Source: Brevibacillus agri (GTDB lineage: Bacteria; Bacillota; Bacilli; Brevibacillales; Brevibacillaceae). From it: a DNA stretch of 64,000 nt. The stretch is taken from positions 2,844,001 to 2,908,000 of the forward strand of contig NZ_CP026363.1 of NCBI RefSeq assembly GCF_004117055.1, written 5' to 3'. The position numbers and the translations under genes were made by a program. The notes below the pieces were generated by a model. It made no database searches and had not been told where the DNA came from. It saw only the letters and a list, made by a program, of their open reading frames with translations. Positions 44,024 through 52,098 of the stretch are shown here, piece after piece. Every line of letters starts with the position of its first letter. Position 1 is the stretch's first letter.

Positions 44024-44421
44024 TATAATCCAACTTGGGGATTCGATGCGTTCGACTGAATTTATGCAGATAGGTCGACGCTATTTTTTTGTTCCATACA
44101 TAGGTATAATTACCTAAAATTGATCGTTGTTTAGGGGAAGATCGTACTTTATGATTAGATCATTCACGTATGACATATGCGTACTACCCCGTACGCCCCG
44201 GCCGGAAGTTGCGGCTGGGATTTTTTTTGCCGTCCGGCATCCAATGATCTCCTATCGCGTTTTGACGCGCTTTTGGTATATTCTATACGAGGACTCACAA
44301 TGTTCTTGGGGTCCGCGGTGGCTCAAAAATGCAGAGGAGCCACCGCTTTTTTTATACAGATTCTTATCCAGTATGAGGGCAACTAAAGCCTTGCCAATGT
44401 CTTGGCGCAGCCAAGTTTTTT
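44024..44421 (+). ncRNA. Cluster of promoter-like boxes and four successive terminators, candidate small RNAs
   Basis: A 740-base gap between genes holds four intrinsic-terminator-like hairpins in a row. (1) GCGTTCGAC/GTCGACGC (44048-44081) then T7, after TATAAT 44024. (2) CCCGGCCG/CGGCTGGG (44197-44219, one G-T) then T8, after TATAAT 44105. (3) GCGGTGGCTC/GAGCCACCGC (44315-44346) then T7, after TTGACG 44262 and TATACG 44284. (4) CTTGGC/GCCAAG (44401-44415) then T6. The third unit also has a GGACTC/GGGTCC hairpin before its terminator and is the most convincing. No ORF fits them. Confidence 0.5.
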
Positions 44422-44594
44422 GCTGCGACGAAAGCCTTACTTGCAACAAAAGCGAGCCATACATATTCAGGTCTTTTGTACCATACTTTCGGCTGTACGT
44501 TGGCGAGAACTTGCCATGGAAGGATCGCGCATTCATACATGCTCCATTTCCGGTCATCCTAAAGAAAGGGAAAATTGATCTGGAGGTGTTTCGC

Positions 44595-45041
44595 ATGCGA
44601 ACGATCCTTGCTGTTTTGGCGCTTGTCTTGGCGATTACGGGCTGCACGGGCAAGAACAACGCGCAAACCCAGCAGAAAAACGACGCGGAGCCGTTGTGCA
44701 CTCCGGCGCCCGTGCGCCATACCGAATGGGAGGAGCAGGCAAAGGCGATTGCAGGCAGGGTGGATGGCATTGACGAAGTGGCAGCCGTCCACATCGACAA
44801 AGACCTGAACCTGGCGATCAAGGTGAGCAATTTCAACCGCTTTCGGCTGGAGTCGATTGAAAAAGAAGTCTCTGGCAAGCTGAAGGAGGCTTTTCCGGAT
44901 TCAAAAATCCACGTGACCTCTGACAAGAAGCTGTTTATGGATTTGCAAGCGATGAGCGGCGCTCCGTGGCCAACGGATGTCAAGGAAGCGTGCCAGAAAA
45001 AGAAAGCGAGCAAAAAGCTGGAAAAGAAAATGAAAGGGTAA
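44595..45041 (+). CDS. YhcN/YlaJ-type sporulation lipoprotein
   Basis: A 148-residue lipoprotein: signal peptide with lipobox (LAITGCTG), then AKAIAGRVDGIDEVAAVHID and LAIKVSNFNRFRLESIEKEV, the pattern of the YhcN/YlaJ spore lipoprotein family, ending in a Lys-rich tail. ATG 44595 has TGGAGGTG upstream. The frame runs open to 44127 but that extension crosses three terminators and is rejected. Expected in the spore membrane or cortex. Confidence 0.8.
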   Translation: MRTILAVLALVLAITGCTGKNNAQTQQKNDAEPLCTPAPVRHTEWEEQAKAIAGRVDGIDEVAAVHIDKDLNLAIKVSNFNRFRLESIEKEVSGKLKEAFPDSKIHVTSDKKLFMDLQAMSGAPWPTDVKEACQKKKASKKLEKKMKG

Positions 45042-45053
45042 TAGCGGTCTAGC

Positions 45054-45089
45054 GCCTCGGCTTGCCAAAAAGGTGGCCGAGGCTTTTTG
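45054..45089 (+). terminator. Intrinsic terminator
   Basis: GCCTCGGC and GCCGAGGC with a 14-nt loop, then TTTTT. Confidence 0.85.
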
Positions 45090-45149
45090 CGGTCGGTGAA
45101 CAAGCAGGCGAGGCGAACGGTTGCCGATGAACAACGCATCGAGGGCAAA

Positions 45150-45173
45150 AGAAAAACTCCCGGGATGGGAGTT
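45150..45173 (-). terminator. Intrinsic terminator on the minus strand
   Basis: ACTCCC and GGGAGT with a 5-nt loop, followed on the minus strand by five T; ends the gene at 45182. Confidence 0.75.
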
Positions 45174-45181
45174 GGATTCGT

Positions 45182-45421
45182 TTAATAGCAATCGCCATGA
45201 ACACGGTCACGGTCATGATCGCGGTCACGATGCAAGTCGACGCCGCGCAGCTCGTCTTTCGCTTTCTCAACCAGCACTTGATAATCCCTTACCACTTCGG
45301 TCAGGGCAGAAACGGATTCTTTGTAATCCGGCTCATTACAAATCCCATCAATGGCCCGATGGAGGTGGTACATTTTATCTTCGGTTTTGCGGATAAATTC
45401 TACCCAATCCATTCCGTTCAT
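45182..45421 (-). CDS. Small protein with an Asp/His/Arg-rich tail
   Basis: A 79-residue protein, ATG 45421 after AAAGGAGGT. A helical body (WVEFIRKTEDKMYHLHRAID, ALTEVVRDYQVLVEKAKDEL) ends in a low-complexity tail, LHRDRDHDRDRVHGDCY. The tail could bind metal; such ends occur in spore coat proteins, but no family is recognised. Confidence 0.65.
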   Translation of the reverse strand: MNGMDWVEFIRKTEDKMYHLHRAIDGICNEPDYKESVSALTEVVRDYQVLVEKAKDELRGVDLHRDRDHDRDRVHGDCY

Positions 45422-45661
45422 AAAAATACCTCCTTTCCTTGCCTTAGGCTTTACCCGATGACAGAGAAGTATGCAACGATTTGTCTGGCAGCCTGCGCAA
45501 GAGCGGATAAAATCATTTTTTTCGACACTTTGTCTTACCATGTTTATCTCTTTACTATGGAAATAAACTTGCCTAGTGCGTAATATAAGAGGATGGGATT
45601 TTTCGTTGAGCCGTGAGAGAAGATCCGTGGAGCGTTTTCGGAAGCGAATGAGGTGGAGAGT

Positions 45662-46636
45662 GTGGATGTTTTAGCAAGAGTAAACAAGTCATTGGAAAAA
45701 ATAATGCCGGTATTGACCCCGAGCAGTGTGGCGATTGGCGTGTTGGCCGGGACTCATCTTCAGCCCTATGCCTTTTTGTCGCCGTGGGTGTTTGCCTTTA
45801 TGACCTTTGCCGGGAGTTTGGGAGCGGGGTTCAAGGAATTTGCCAAAGTATTGACACGGCCGCTGCCGCTCGTCGTCAATTTGCTGATTTTGCATGCGCT
45901 GATGCCGTTTATCGCCTGGGGAGTGGCTCATCTGCTCTACCCGGACGACATGCATGTCGTCACAGGCTTTTTGTTGGCCGCACTTATACCGACCGGGATC
46001 TCCAGCTTTCTCTGGTCGTCGATTTACATGGGCAATATTGCCCTGACGCTTTCGATTATTTTGCTAGATACGATGATTTCGCCGCTTGTCGTTCCGTTTG
46101 GCATGTACGTTTTGCTCGGGGCAAAGGTGGAGATGGACACGTGGGACATGATGCAGGGGCTGTTTTACATGATTGTGCTGCCGTCGCTTGCCGGGATGCT
46201 GCTGCATCATTTTTCGCAGGGGAGGGTCAAAAAGACGTTGGCTCCCAAGCTCGCTCCGTTTTCCAAGCTGGGCATGGGTGTCGTCGTTGCCATCAACAGC
46301 TCGATGGTCGCAAGCTATTTCCACGCCTTTGATGCCAGGCTGCTGGGAATGGCGCTGGTCGTGCTTTTCCTCGCGATTTTGGGCTACCTGCTCGGGTGGT
46401 GGATCTCCCGGCTCTTTGGCTGGGAGCGCGATGTGATCGTGACCTTGACCTTTAACAGCGGGATGCGCAACATCAGTGCCGGAGCGGTCATGGCGATTAC
46501 GTATTTCCCGGCGACAGTCGCGCTGCCTGTCGTGCTCGGGATGCTGTTCCAGCAGACGCTCGCTTCCACCTTTGGCAAGTTTTTGGACGTCGTGGAGAAA
46601 ACACCGAAAAAAATCACCCAGGAAGCCGCGCAGTAG
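45662..46636 (+). CDS. Bile acid:sodium symporter family (BASS) transporter
   Basis: A 324-residue permease with about ten spans. Family landmarks are FMTFAGSLGAGFKEFAKVLT, LLAALIPTGISSFLWSSIYM with GNIALTLSIILLDT, and TLTFNSGMRNISAGAVMAIT, the crossed-helix region that binds sodium. GTG 45662 (AGGTGG five bases upstream) is preferred to GTG 45653. Substrates in bacteria include organic acids and pantoate; not determinable here. Confidence 0.88.
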   Translation: MDVLARVNKSLEKIMPVLTPSSVAIGVLAGTHLQPYAFLSPWVFAFMTFAGSLGAGFKEFAKVLTRPLPLVVNLLILHALMPFIAWGVAHLLYPDDMHVVTGFLLAALIPTGISSFLWSSIYMGNIALTLSIILLDTMISPLVVPFGMYVLLGAKVEMDTWDMMQGLFYMIVLPSLAGMLLHHFSQGRVKKTLAPKLAPFSKLGMGVVVAINSSMVASYFHAFDARLLGMALVVLFLAILGYLLGWWISRLFGWERDVIVTLTFNSGMRNISAGAVMAITYFPATVALPVVLGMLFQQTLASTFGKFLDVVEKTPKKITQEAAQ

Positions 46637-46662
46637 AAAGCAGGGAAATCCTGCTTTTTTTT
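46637..46662 (+). terminator. Intrinsic terminator of the BASS gene
   Basis: AAAGCAGG and CCTGCTTT, 5-nt loop, long T run, directly after the stop. Confidence 0.88.
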
Positions 46663-46663
46663 A

Positions 46664-46712
46664 TTGCTTGTTCGCATGTTGTTCGTATATAATACATACA
46701 AACGTACGTTCG
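46664..46712 (+). promoter_or_regulatory. Promoter with a LexA (SOS) box
   Basis: TTGCTT (46664) and TATAAT (46688-46693) with 18-bp spacing. CAAACGTACGTTCG (46699-46712) lies over the expected start and differs at one base from CGAAC-N4-GTTCG, the Gram-positive LexA box. Confidence 0.65.
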
Positions 46713-46723
46713 AGGTGAGGCTT

Positions 46724-46921
46724 TTGCTGGAGACAATAGTTGTGCCCGTCCACAATGTGATGAAGCGGGTTCCGGTGCTGACAACTGTACATCTTCGTGT
46801 CTACAAAATGCTGGAGAACGGAATAGAGATCAACACAATCGCGGCGGATCGCCAGATGAGGCGCGCCGTCAACGATTTGTGCAGGTTAGGGTGGGTGAAA
46901 GCAAGTGGGGATCGGAACTAG
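46724..46921 (+). CDS. Small winged-helix-like protein in an SOS-type operon
   Basis: A 65-residue protein from TTG 46724 (GAGGTGAG upstream). The second half (GIEINTIAADRQMRRAVNDL, CRLGWVKASG) reads like a helix-turn-helix with a wing start. It lies directly after a LexA box and overlaps the YolD-like gene, so both are probably induced by DNA damage. No named family. Confidence 0.6.
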   Translation: MLETIVVPVHNVMKRVPVLTTVHLRVYKMLENGIEINTIAADRQMRRAVNDLCRLGWVKASGDRN

Positions 46922-47198
46922 CTATGCGGGACGGCAAGCTTCCCGGCAGCGCACTACTCCGCCGGGGGTCACGAAGCAGGAGCGCGAATCGTTTTTGTAT
47001 TTGCTTCGCGACTCGGGCATGGAGGATTACGCGGTGACGGTAAGCTGGTGGGTTTCGTTGGACGGCGAGTGCGGCAACACGCAAAGCATGTGGGGCGTGG
47101 TCAAGTGGGTCGATCCGAAAGCGCGCAAAGTCCAGTTGGTCAACGAAACGAGAAGCGAATGGATTGAGCTGGAGCAGATCGTGAATGTGCGCGGCTGA
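46905..47198 (+). CDS. YolD-like protein
   Basis: A 97-residue protein. The C-terminal half (VTVSWWVSLDGECGNTQSMW, GVVKWVDPKARKVQLVNETR, WIELEQIVNV) fits the YolD-like family, which usually accompanies Y-family polymerases (UvrX, YqjW) in SOS operons. The N-terminus lacks the usual RGxxKW start and may be divergent. GTG 46905 has GGTGGGTGA upstream. No polymerase is present here. Confidence 0.7.
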   Translation: MGIGTSYAGRQASRQRTTPPGVTKQERESFLYLLRDSGMEDYAVTVSWWVSLDGECGNTQSMWGVVKWVDPKARKVQLVNETRSEWIELEQIVNVRG

Positions 47199-47227
47199 GC
47201 TTGGAGTTTTAGCGGCAGGCACAAAAG

Positions 47228-47254
47228 AAGGAGGGCGACTATGCCCTCCTTTTT
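47228..47254 (+). terminator. Intrinsic terminator of the YolD-like operon
   Basis: AAGGAGGGC and GCCCTCCTT with a 6-nt loop, then T run. Confidence 0.88.
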
Positions 47255-47327
47255 CGTTTGGATGAGGAAGTAAAAAGATATTATGTAAGAAAACCTAACA
47301 CGAAATCAAGAAAATTGCCAAAAAGCG

Positions 47328-47418
47328 TTGACAATCGACCGTGATATGTTAGTATATATTACATAGCATGCATTCTCTCCACTTCCTATCTTCGACCCAG
47401 AAATGGGTCCTTTTTTTT
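47328..47418 (+). ncRNA. Candidate small RNA: promoter plus terminator with a C-rich single strand
   Basis: TTGACA (47328-47333) precedes TAGTATATAT (about 47350-47359). Some 35 bases later GACCCA-GAAA-TGGGTC (47394-47409) forms a GNRA-capped hairpin followed by eight T. The implied transcript of about 55 bases has no ORF and contains CTCTCCACTTCC, which could pair with ribosome sites. Confidence 0.55.
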
Positions 47419-47433
47419 GCCCGGATAGCTTGC

Positions 47434-47658
47434 CTATTGCGGATAAGGCTTGCCCTCGCCCTTGAACAGCTTGCTCACCATCTGGTACAGACGGCCCGGC
47501 ATGTTCGGGAACACGAACGAATACTGATCGGCTCCCTCCTTTAGCAAAGCGACAGGGGCTTCGATCGTGTAAGGAATTTTCATCAAGTCGAGCATTTTTT
47601 TGTACTCATCCACCATGGCGTGATCGACTGTATAGTAAAACGATTTGGAAGGGTTCAT
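47434..47658 (-). CDS. Hypothetical small protein
   Basis: A 74-residue protein, ATG 47658 with AAGGAG upstream. It reads as mixed alpha/beta (KSFYYTVDHAMVDEYKKMLD, IPYTIEAPVALLKEGADQYS, FVFPNMPGRLYQMV). Not recognised. Confidence 0.65.
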   Translation of the reverse strand: MNPSKSFYYTVDHAMVDEYKKMLDLMKIPYTIEAPVALLKEGADQYSFVFPNMPGRLYQMVSKLFKGEGKPYPQ

Positions 47659-47754
47659 TTGTGCACGCTCCTTTTCCATATTGTAGCATAGGAAGGCGTT
47701 TGTTTGAACGAGACATAATATTTATTATGTTAACTAAATGACCGTATGAACGAC

Positions 47755-47793
47755 AAAAAACACTCTGCTGTCAGGCAAACAGAGTGTTTTTAC
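47755..47793. terminator. Bidirectional terminator
   Basis: CACTCTG and CAGAGTG (extended by AAAA/TTTT) around a 12-nt loop, with A and T runs on its two sides. It ends the His-rich gene on the minus strand. Confidence 0.75.
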
Positions 47794-47820
47794 GCGTGCG
47801 CATGCAAGGGACGGGACCGC

Positions 47821-48021
47821 CTAGCTGCTGAAAAAACTTCTGCTGGAGTGCTTCCGCTTGTAGTGGGAGCTGCCGTAATGGGAGTGCCCATGCCCGTGCC
47901 GATGTCCGTGGCTGGAACCGTATCCTTTGCGATACTTGTAGTCGCTGCTGCTGTATTTCCGGTATTTGTGGGAAGAAGTCGAGTGATTACCCAGTAAATT
48001 TTTCAATAGCTTTTTTAACAT
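47821..48021 (-). CDS. His/Ser/Tyr-rich coat-like protein
   Basis: A 66-residue protein. An amphipathic start (MLKKLLKNLLGNH) is followed by a low-complexity body of Ser, His, Tyr, Lys and Gly (SSHGHRHGHGHSHYGSSHYK). Composition is that of spore coat proteins of the CotG type or of metal binders. ATG 48021 is chosen from the spacing to GGGAGT; GTG 48030 and ATG 48027 are alternatives. A 20-base perfect palindrome lies 36 bases upstream. Confidence 0.65.
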   Translation of the reverse strand: MLKKLLKNLLGNHSTSSHKYRKYSSSDYKYRKGYGSSHGHRHGHGHSHYGSSHYKRKHSSRSFFSS

Positions 48022-48056
48022 CTCCATCACTCCCAGTCGTCGTGTAGGATCGGTTT

Positions 48057-48076
48057 ATATTCGTATTTACGAATAT
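48057..48076. promoter_or_regulatory. Perfect 20-base palindrome upstream of the His-rich gene
   Basis: ATATTCGTATTTACGAATAT: nine-base arms around TT. It lies between the GDPD stop and the His-rich start, with no T run, so an operator is more likely than a terminator. Confidence 0.5.
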
Positions 48077-48090
48077 GCTTGGCAATCGTT

Positions 48091-49101
48091 TCAGTTCCCT
48101 GCGAATTTTTCGGGAAAAACAGGTCCGATCCGGTCAATCCGGTTCGTCCAGATACCGTCCGTAAACGTAGCAGGCACCCGGTCGAGGTCAGCAGGCGTAT
48201 CGAAGCCTGCGGAAAAATCGCCGCTTCCGGCTACAAGGATGGCGCGCGTATTTACTGCTTCCATTCTCGCCATGAAACGGTTCGGCCAACCCCACAGCCA
48301 TGGCGCGATTTGATCGGGAATGTGGAGCTGGGTGTGGGCGCAGGCGTCGGGAACGTAACCGGACCAGCCCGCCGCTATGTACGGGATCAGACAGCTTTTC
48401 ATCGTATCCATCGAGATGACGCGCAGCTCCGGGATTTGGCTCTTCACGGCGGCGATCGGCTCGTCGCCTCCGTAGACTGTCAGCTTTTCCAGCCGTTCTT
48501 TTGGCAGAGCCTGCAAGGCGTCCGCGAGCGCCTGTCCTTCGTTTGGATCATTGCTCTTGATATGGATGAGCAGAGACTCGTCGGGGAACGCTTTGAGCAC
48601 ATCGGTTAACGACGGCATCAGCCCGATGCCTTTTCCGCGAAACGGATAGGTGCGTCCTCCGTCTGCCGTATAGTTGTAGCCGATATCGAGCTTCTGCAGG
48701 TCGGCCAGGGTAAAATCTCTGGTGACGCCGTCGCCGTTCGTGCGACAGCCGAGCGTCCAGTCGTGGAACACGGCAAATTGCCCGTCTTTCGTCCAGTGGA
48801 CGTCAAATTCCACGACGTCGGCACCTGCTGCGAAGGCGGCTTTCATGGACGGCAGCGTGTTTTCCAGATACGGATGCTCCGGCGGGTAAATTCGTTCGGC
48901 TGTACACGTCTCGTTCGTCAGCCCTTCCATGTGAAAGGTCTGCGTCATTCCGCGGTGGGCGAGCAAAAAGGGAGAGCCGGCAGGCGGAGCAGCCAGGTAG
49001 GAGCTGTTGACGAAAAAGACGTAGGCGACAAACAAAAGCGGGATCCAGACCACTTTTTTGCGGTACCATTGCTTGCGCGGTCTGTTATCGGAAGTGGACA
49101 T
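48091..49101 (-). CDS. Glycerophosphodiester phosphodiesterase family protein
   Basis: A 336-residue membrane-anchored or secreted enzyme. An N-terminal span (KVVWIPLLFVAYVFFV) precedes the GDPD TIM barrel. It has FLLAHRGMTQTFHMEGLTNE, ENTLPSMKAAFAAGADVVEF with DVHWTKDGQFAVFHDWTLGC, and SLLIHIKSNDPNEGQAL. The HR, ExD and HD catalytic and metal residues are all in place. It hydrolyses glycerophosphodiesters outside the cell, perhaps teichoic acid or lipid debris. ATG 49101 has GGAGG ten bases upstream. Confidence 0.9.
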   Translation of the reverse strand: MSTSDNRPRKQWYRKKVVWIPLLFVAYVFFVNSSYLAAPPAGSPFLLAHRGMTQTFHMEGLTNETCTAERIYPPEHPYLENTLPSMKAAFAAGADVVEFDVHWTKDGQFAVFHDWTLGCRTNGDGVTRDFTLADLQKLDIGYNYTADGGRTYPFRGKGIGLMPSLTDVLKAFPDESLLIHIKSNDPNEGQALADALQALPKERLEKLTVYGGDEPIAAVKSQIPELRVISMDTMKSCLIPYIAAGWSGYVPDACAHTQLHIPDQIAPWLWGWPNRFMARMEAVNTRAILVAGSGDFSAGFDTPADLDRVPATFTDGIWTNRIDRIGPVFPEKFAGN

Positions 49102-49268
49102 GACTTGTAATCCTCCAGCGTCGTGACTTTTTGTGCGTTCATTCTATCAAAATGCGGACGCAAGCGGAAATCCTTTTTCGCCGGAGAGAGCAGGGGTTGG
49201 CATGGAGGAAAAAGACTGGCAAAATAGATGAATAATTGAAACCAGAATGGACAGAGCAGGGGGATTCC

Positions 49269-49514
49269 ATGAAAATAGCGCTACACCAGATCGCCTATCA
49301 GATCGGGATGCACCCGGCAGAGATGGCGAAGCTGGTCTACGAAGGAGAAGTCACGGGCGAAGTGCCTGACCGCAACCCGCAAGCGAAGGATGCGTGGGTA
49401 GATTTGCATTCGTTGAAAAACTTCATTGAATGGAAGTTCGATCAGGGCGCCTTCGACCAGATGTTTTTCGATAAAGCCATGCGCCATCTCAACAAGGCGA
49501 TGGGGAAAAAATAA
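49269..49514 (+). CDS. Hypothetical small protein
   Basis: An 81-residue protein, ATG 49269 with AGGGGG upstream. Helical, with KIALHQIAYQIGMHPAEMAK, which reads like a helix-turn-helix-type or SAP-like segment, and FIEWKFDQGAFDQMFFDKAM. Not recognised. It precedes the DUF952 gene by 28 bases, probably in one unit. Confidence 0.6.
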   Translation: MKIALHQIAYQIGMHPAEMAKLVYEGEVTGEVPDRNPQAKDAWVDLHSLKNFIEWKFDQGAFDQMFFDKAMRHLNKAMGKK

Positions 49515-49542
49515 AGCGGTGCGACAAGGGAGAGAACACAAC

Positions 49543-49893
49543 ATGCAGCCATCGATCATTTATTGTATGTGCCCAAAAGCTTATTGGGAGAAATGGGCGG
49601 ACAAAGACCATTACCTGCCTCGCGACTACGAGCAGGAAGGGTTCATTCACGCCACAAAAGGCGAGGAGCTGCTCGGCAAGGTAGCAGACCGGGTGTACGG
49701 CGCGTTCGATGAGGAGTTGTACGTGCTCGTCGTGGACGAGACAAAATCGCCTTCGCCCGTGAAGTACGAGCAGGCCAAGGACGGGCTTTTGTATCCGCAC
49801 ATTTACGGCCCGCTCCATCGCGAGGCGATAGTAGACGTGAGGCGCATGCTGAAAACAGACGGGCACTGGCACATCGGTCCGTCCATCCGCTAA
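49543..49893 (+). CDS. DUF952 family protein
   Basis: A 116-residue protein. YLPRDYEQEGFIHATKGEEL and LYVLVVDETKSPSPVKYEQA, with FPHIYGPL here as YPHIYGPLHREAIVDVR, match DUF952, a small fold thought to resemble ADP-ribosyl or tRNA-phosphotransferase domains. Role unknown. ATG 49543 has GGGAGAG upstream. Confidence 0.85.
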   Translation: MQPSIIYCMCPKAYWEKWADKDHYLPRDYEQEGFIHATKGEELLGKVADRVYGAFDEELYVLVVDETKSPSPVKYEQAKDGLLYPHIYGPLHREAIVDVRRMLKTDGHWHIGPSIR

Positions 49894-49897
49894 TGCC

Positions 49898-50119
49898 CTA
49901 TCCGTTCCAGTTGAACTGCGCGAGCAAATCCAGCACCTCGCGACGCTTGGCTGGCGGCAACTTGTCGAGCCTGCGCAGCAAGAGGGCGATTCGTTTGCGC
50001 TGCTCGCTTTCGCCGGAAGACTCGGCGCGCTTGCTCACCCATTGGCGTTTGAGCCGGACAGGGTCTGTCTCCGCTATGATCCGCAGCAGCTTTCGTTCCA
50101 GAAAATCCAGAGAAGCCAT
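49898..50119 (-). CDS. Hypothetical small basic helical protein
   Basis: A 73-residue protein, ATG 50119 with AGAAGG upstream: MASLDFLERKLLRIIAETDP, then a Lys/Arg- and Ser-rich middle (KRAESSGESEQRKRIALLLR) and KLPPAKRREVLDLLAQF. Converges with the DUF952 gene four bases away. Not recognised. Confidence 0.6.
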   Translation of the reverse strand: MASLDFLERKLLRIIAETDPVRLKRQWVSKRAESSGESEQRKRIALLLRRLDKLPPAKRREVLDLLAQFNWNG

Positions 50120-50239
50120 GTGAAAAACCTTCTTTTTCGCAAAGTCCGTTCTCTCTATCCTATCATACATAATTGTTCCGCGAACGAAGCACAATGGTAC
50201 AGGTAGTGAATCATACTGGCAAAGTGAGGAGTGTTTTTC

Positions 50240-50461
50240 ATGGCAAAACCGGACGATCGTTCTGACAACGCAGCCAAGCTGCAAGAAATGCTGCAAAACA
50301 CGGAAGAGAGCATTCGCGAGTCGGAAGATTACCTGGCGGCACACGCGGGCGAGATTTCCGAAGAGGAATGAGCGAACATCGAGGCGAAAAACCAGCGCCG
50401 TGCAGAGAGCATCGAAGGGTTCCGCTCCGAGATTAAAGACGAAGTTTCCCAAAGTGAATAA
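50240..50461 (+). pseudogene. tlp: Small acid-soluble spore protein Tlp, interrupted by an in-frame TGA
   Basis: ATG 50240 (GTGAGGAG upstream) begins MAKPDDRSDNAAKLQEMLQN, the signature start of the thioredoxin-like spore protein Tlp. After SEEE an in-frame TGA (50369-50371, codon 44) appears. The same frame then continues with ANIEAKNQRRAESIEGFRSE and IKDEVSQSE to TAA at 50459, which is exactly the rest of Tlp (73 codons). A single base change (for example from CGA) explains it. The product would be 43 residues unless the stop is read through. Confidence 0.88.
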
Positions 50462-50471
50462 CGTGCTCATC

Positions 50472-50506
50472 AACGCCTGTCGCTGTCCATTGCGGCAGGC
50501 GTTTTT
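50472..50506 (+). terminator. Intrinsic terminator of tlp
   Basis: AACGCCTGTCGC and GCGGCAGGCGTT (one T-G), 8-nt loop, TTTTT. Confidence 0.88.
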
Positions 50507-50582
50507 CACATTAGGCCGACAAAAGTGCAACAAAACATGAATTGTTGGACGAAACATGGTAATCTGTAGATGGACAAATTAA

Positions 50583-51713
<1,131 letters not shown>

Positions 51714-51729
51714 ATAACGGGGGAAGCGC

Positions 51730-52065
51730 TTGGTGGATGCTACGAAAAAGTCAAAAGTGATTATTGTTTCGTTTTTGGCGGGAGCGCTTTTGCTGGGAAT
51801 ACTCGCTTACGTGGGGATGTCGGCCACGAGCAACGAGCACATGACCGTGATCGAGAGCGTCATCAAGGAAAAGGGTGGCGTGATTGAAGCGGGTGGTGTG
51901 ACAGTGGTTCCTCCCGAGGAGAGTCCCTTCCCGAAAAGCGGAAAGGGCAACACCATCTATCGCATCGTGTACACGAAAGATGGGCAAAGCCTGACAGCCT
52001 GGTATCGCTCCGATAACCATTCCTCGATTATCAAGGAACCGGAAGAGTGGATTCTTCCGCATTAA
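51730..52065 (+). CDS. Hypothetical membrane-anchored protein
   Basis: A 111-residue protein with one N-terminal span (VIIVSFLAGALLLGILAYVG) and a small extracytoplasmic domain (ESVIKEKGGVIEAGGVTVVP, YRIVYTKDGQSLTAWYR). TTG 51730 or GTG 51733 can serve as start (GGGGGAAG upstream). Seventeen bases after mnmA, so co-transcribed. Not recognised. Confidence 0.7.
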   Translation: MVDATKKSKVIIVSFLAGALLLGILAYVGMSATSNEHMTVIESVIKEKGGVIEAGGVTVVPPEESPFPKSGKGNTIYRIVYTKDGQSLTAWYRSDNHSSIIKEPEEWILPH

Positions 52066-52098
52066 GGATTAACCTGACTGGGAGAGTGAGGGGATTAC

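Noticed and set aside
44127-44594. N-terminal extension of the spore lipoprotein frame
   Set aside because: It crosses three terminator hairpins and lacks a ribosome site; ATG 44595 has a strong one followed by a lipoprotein signal.
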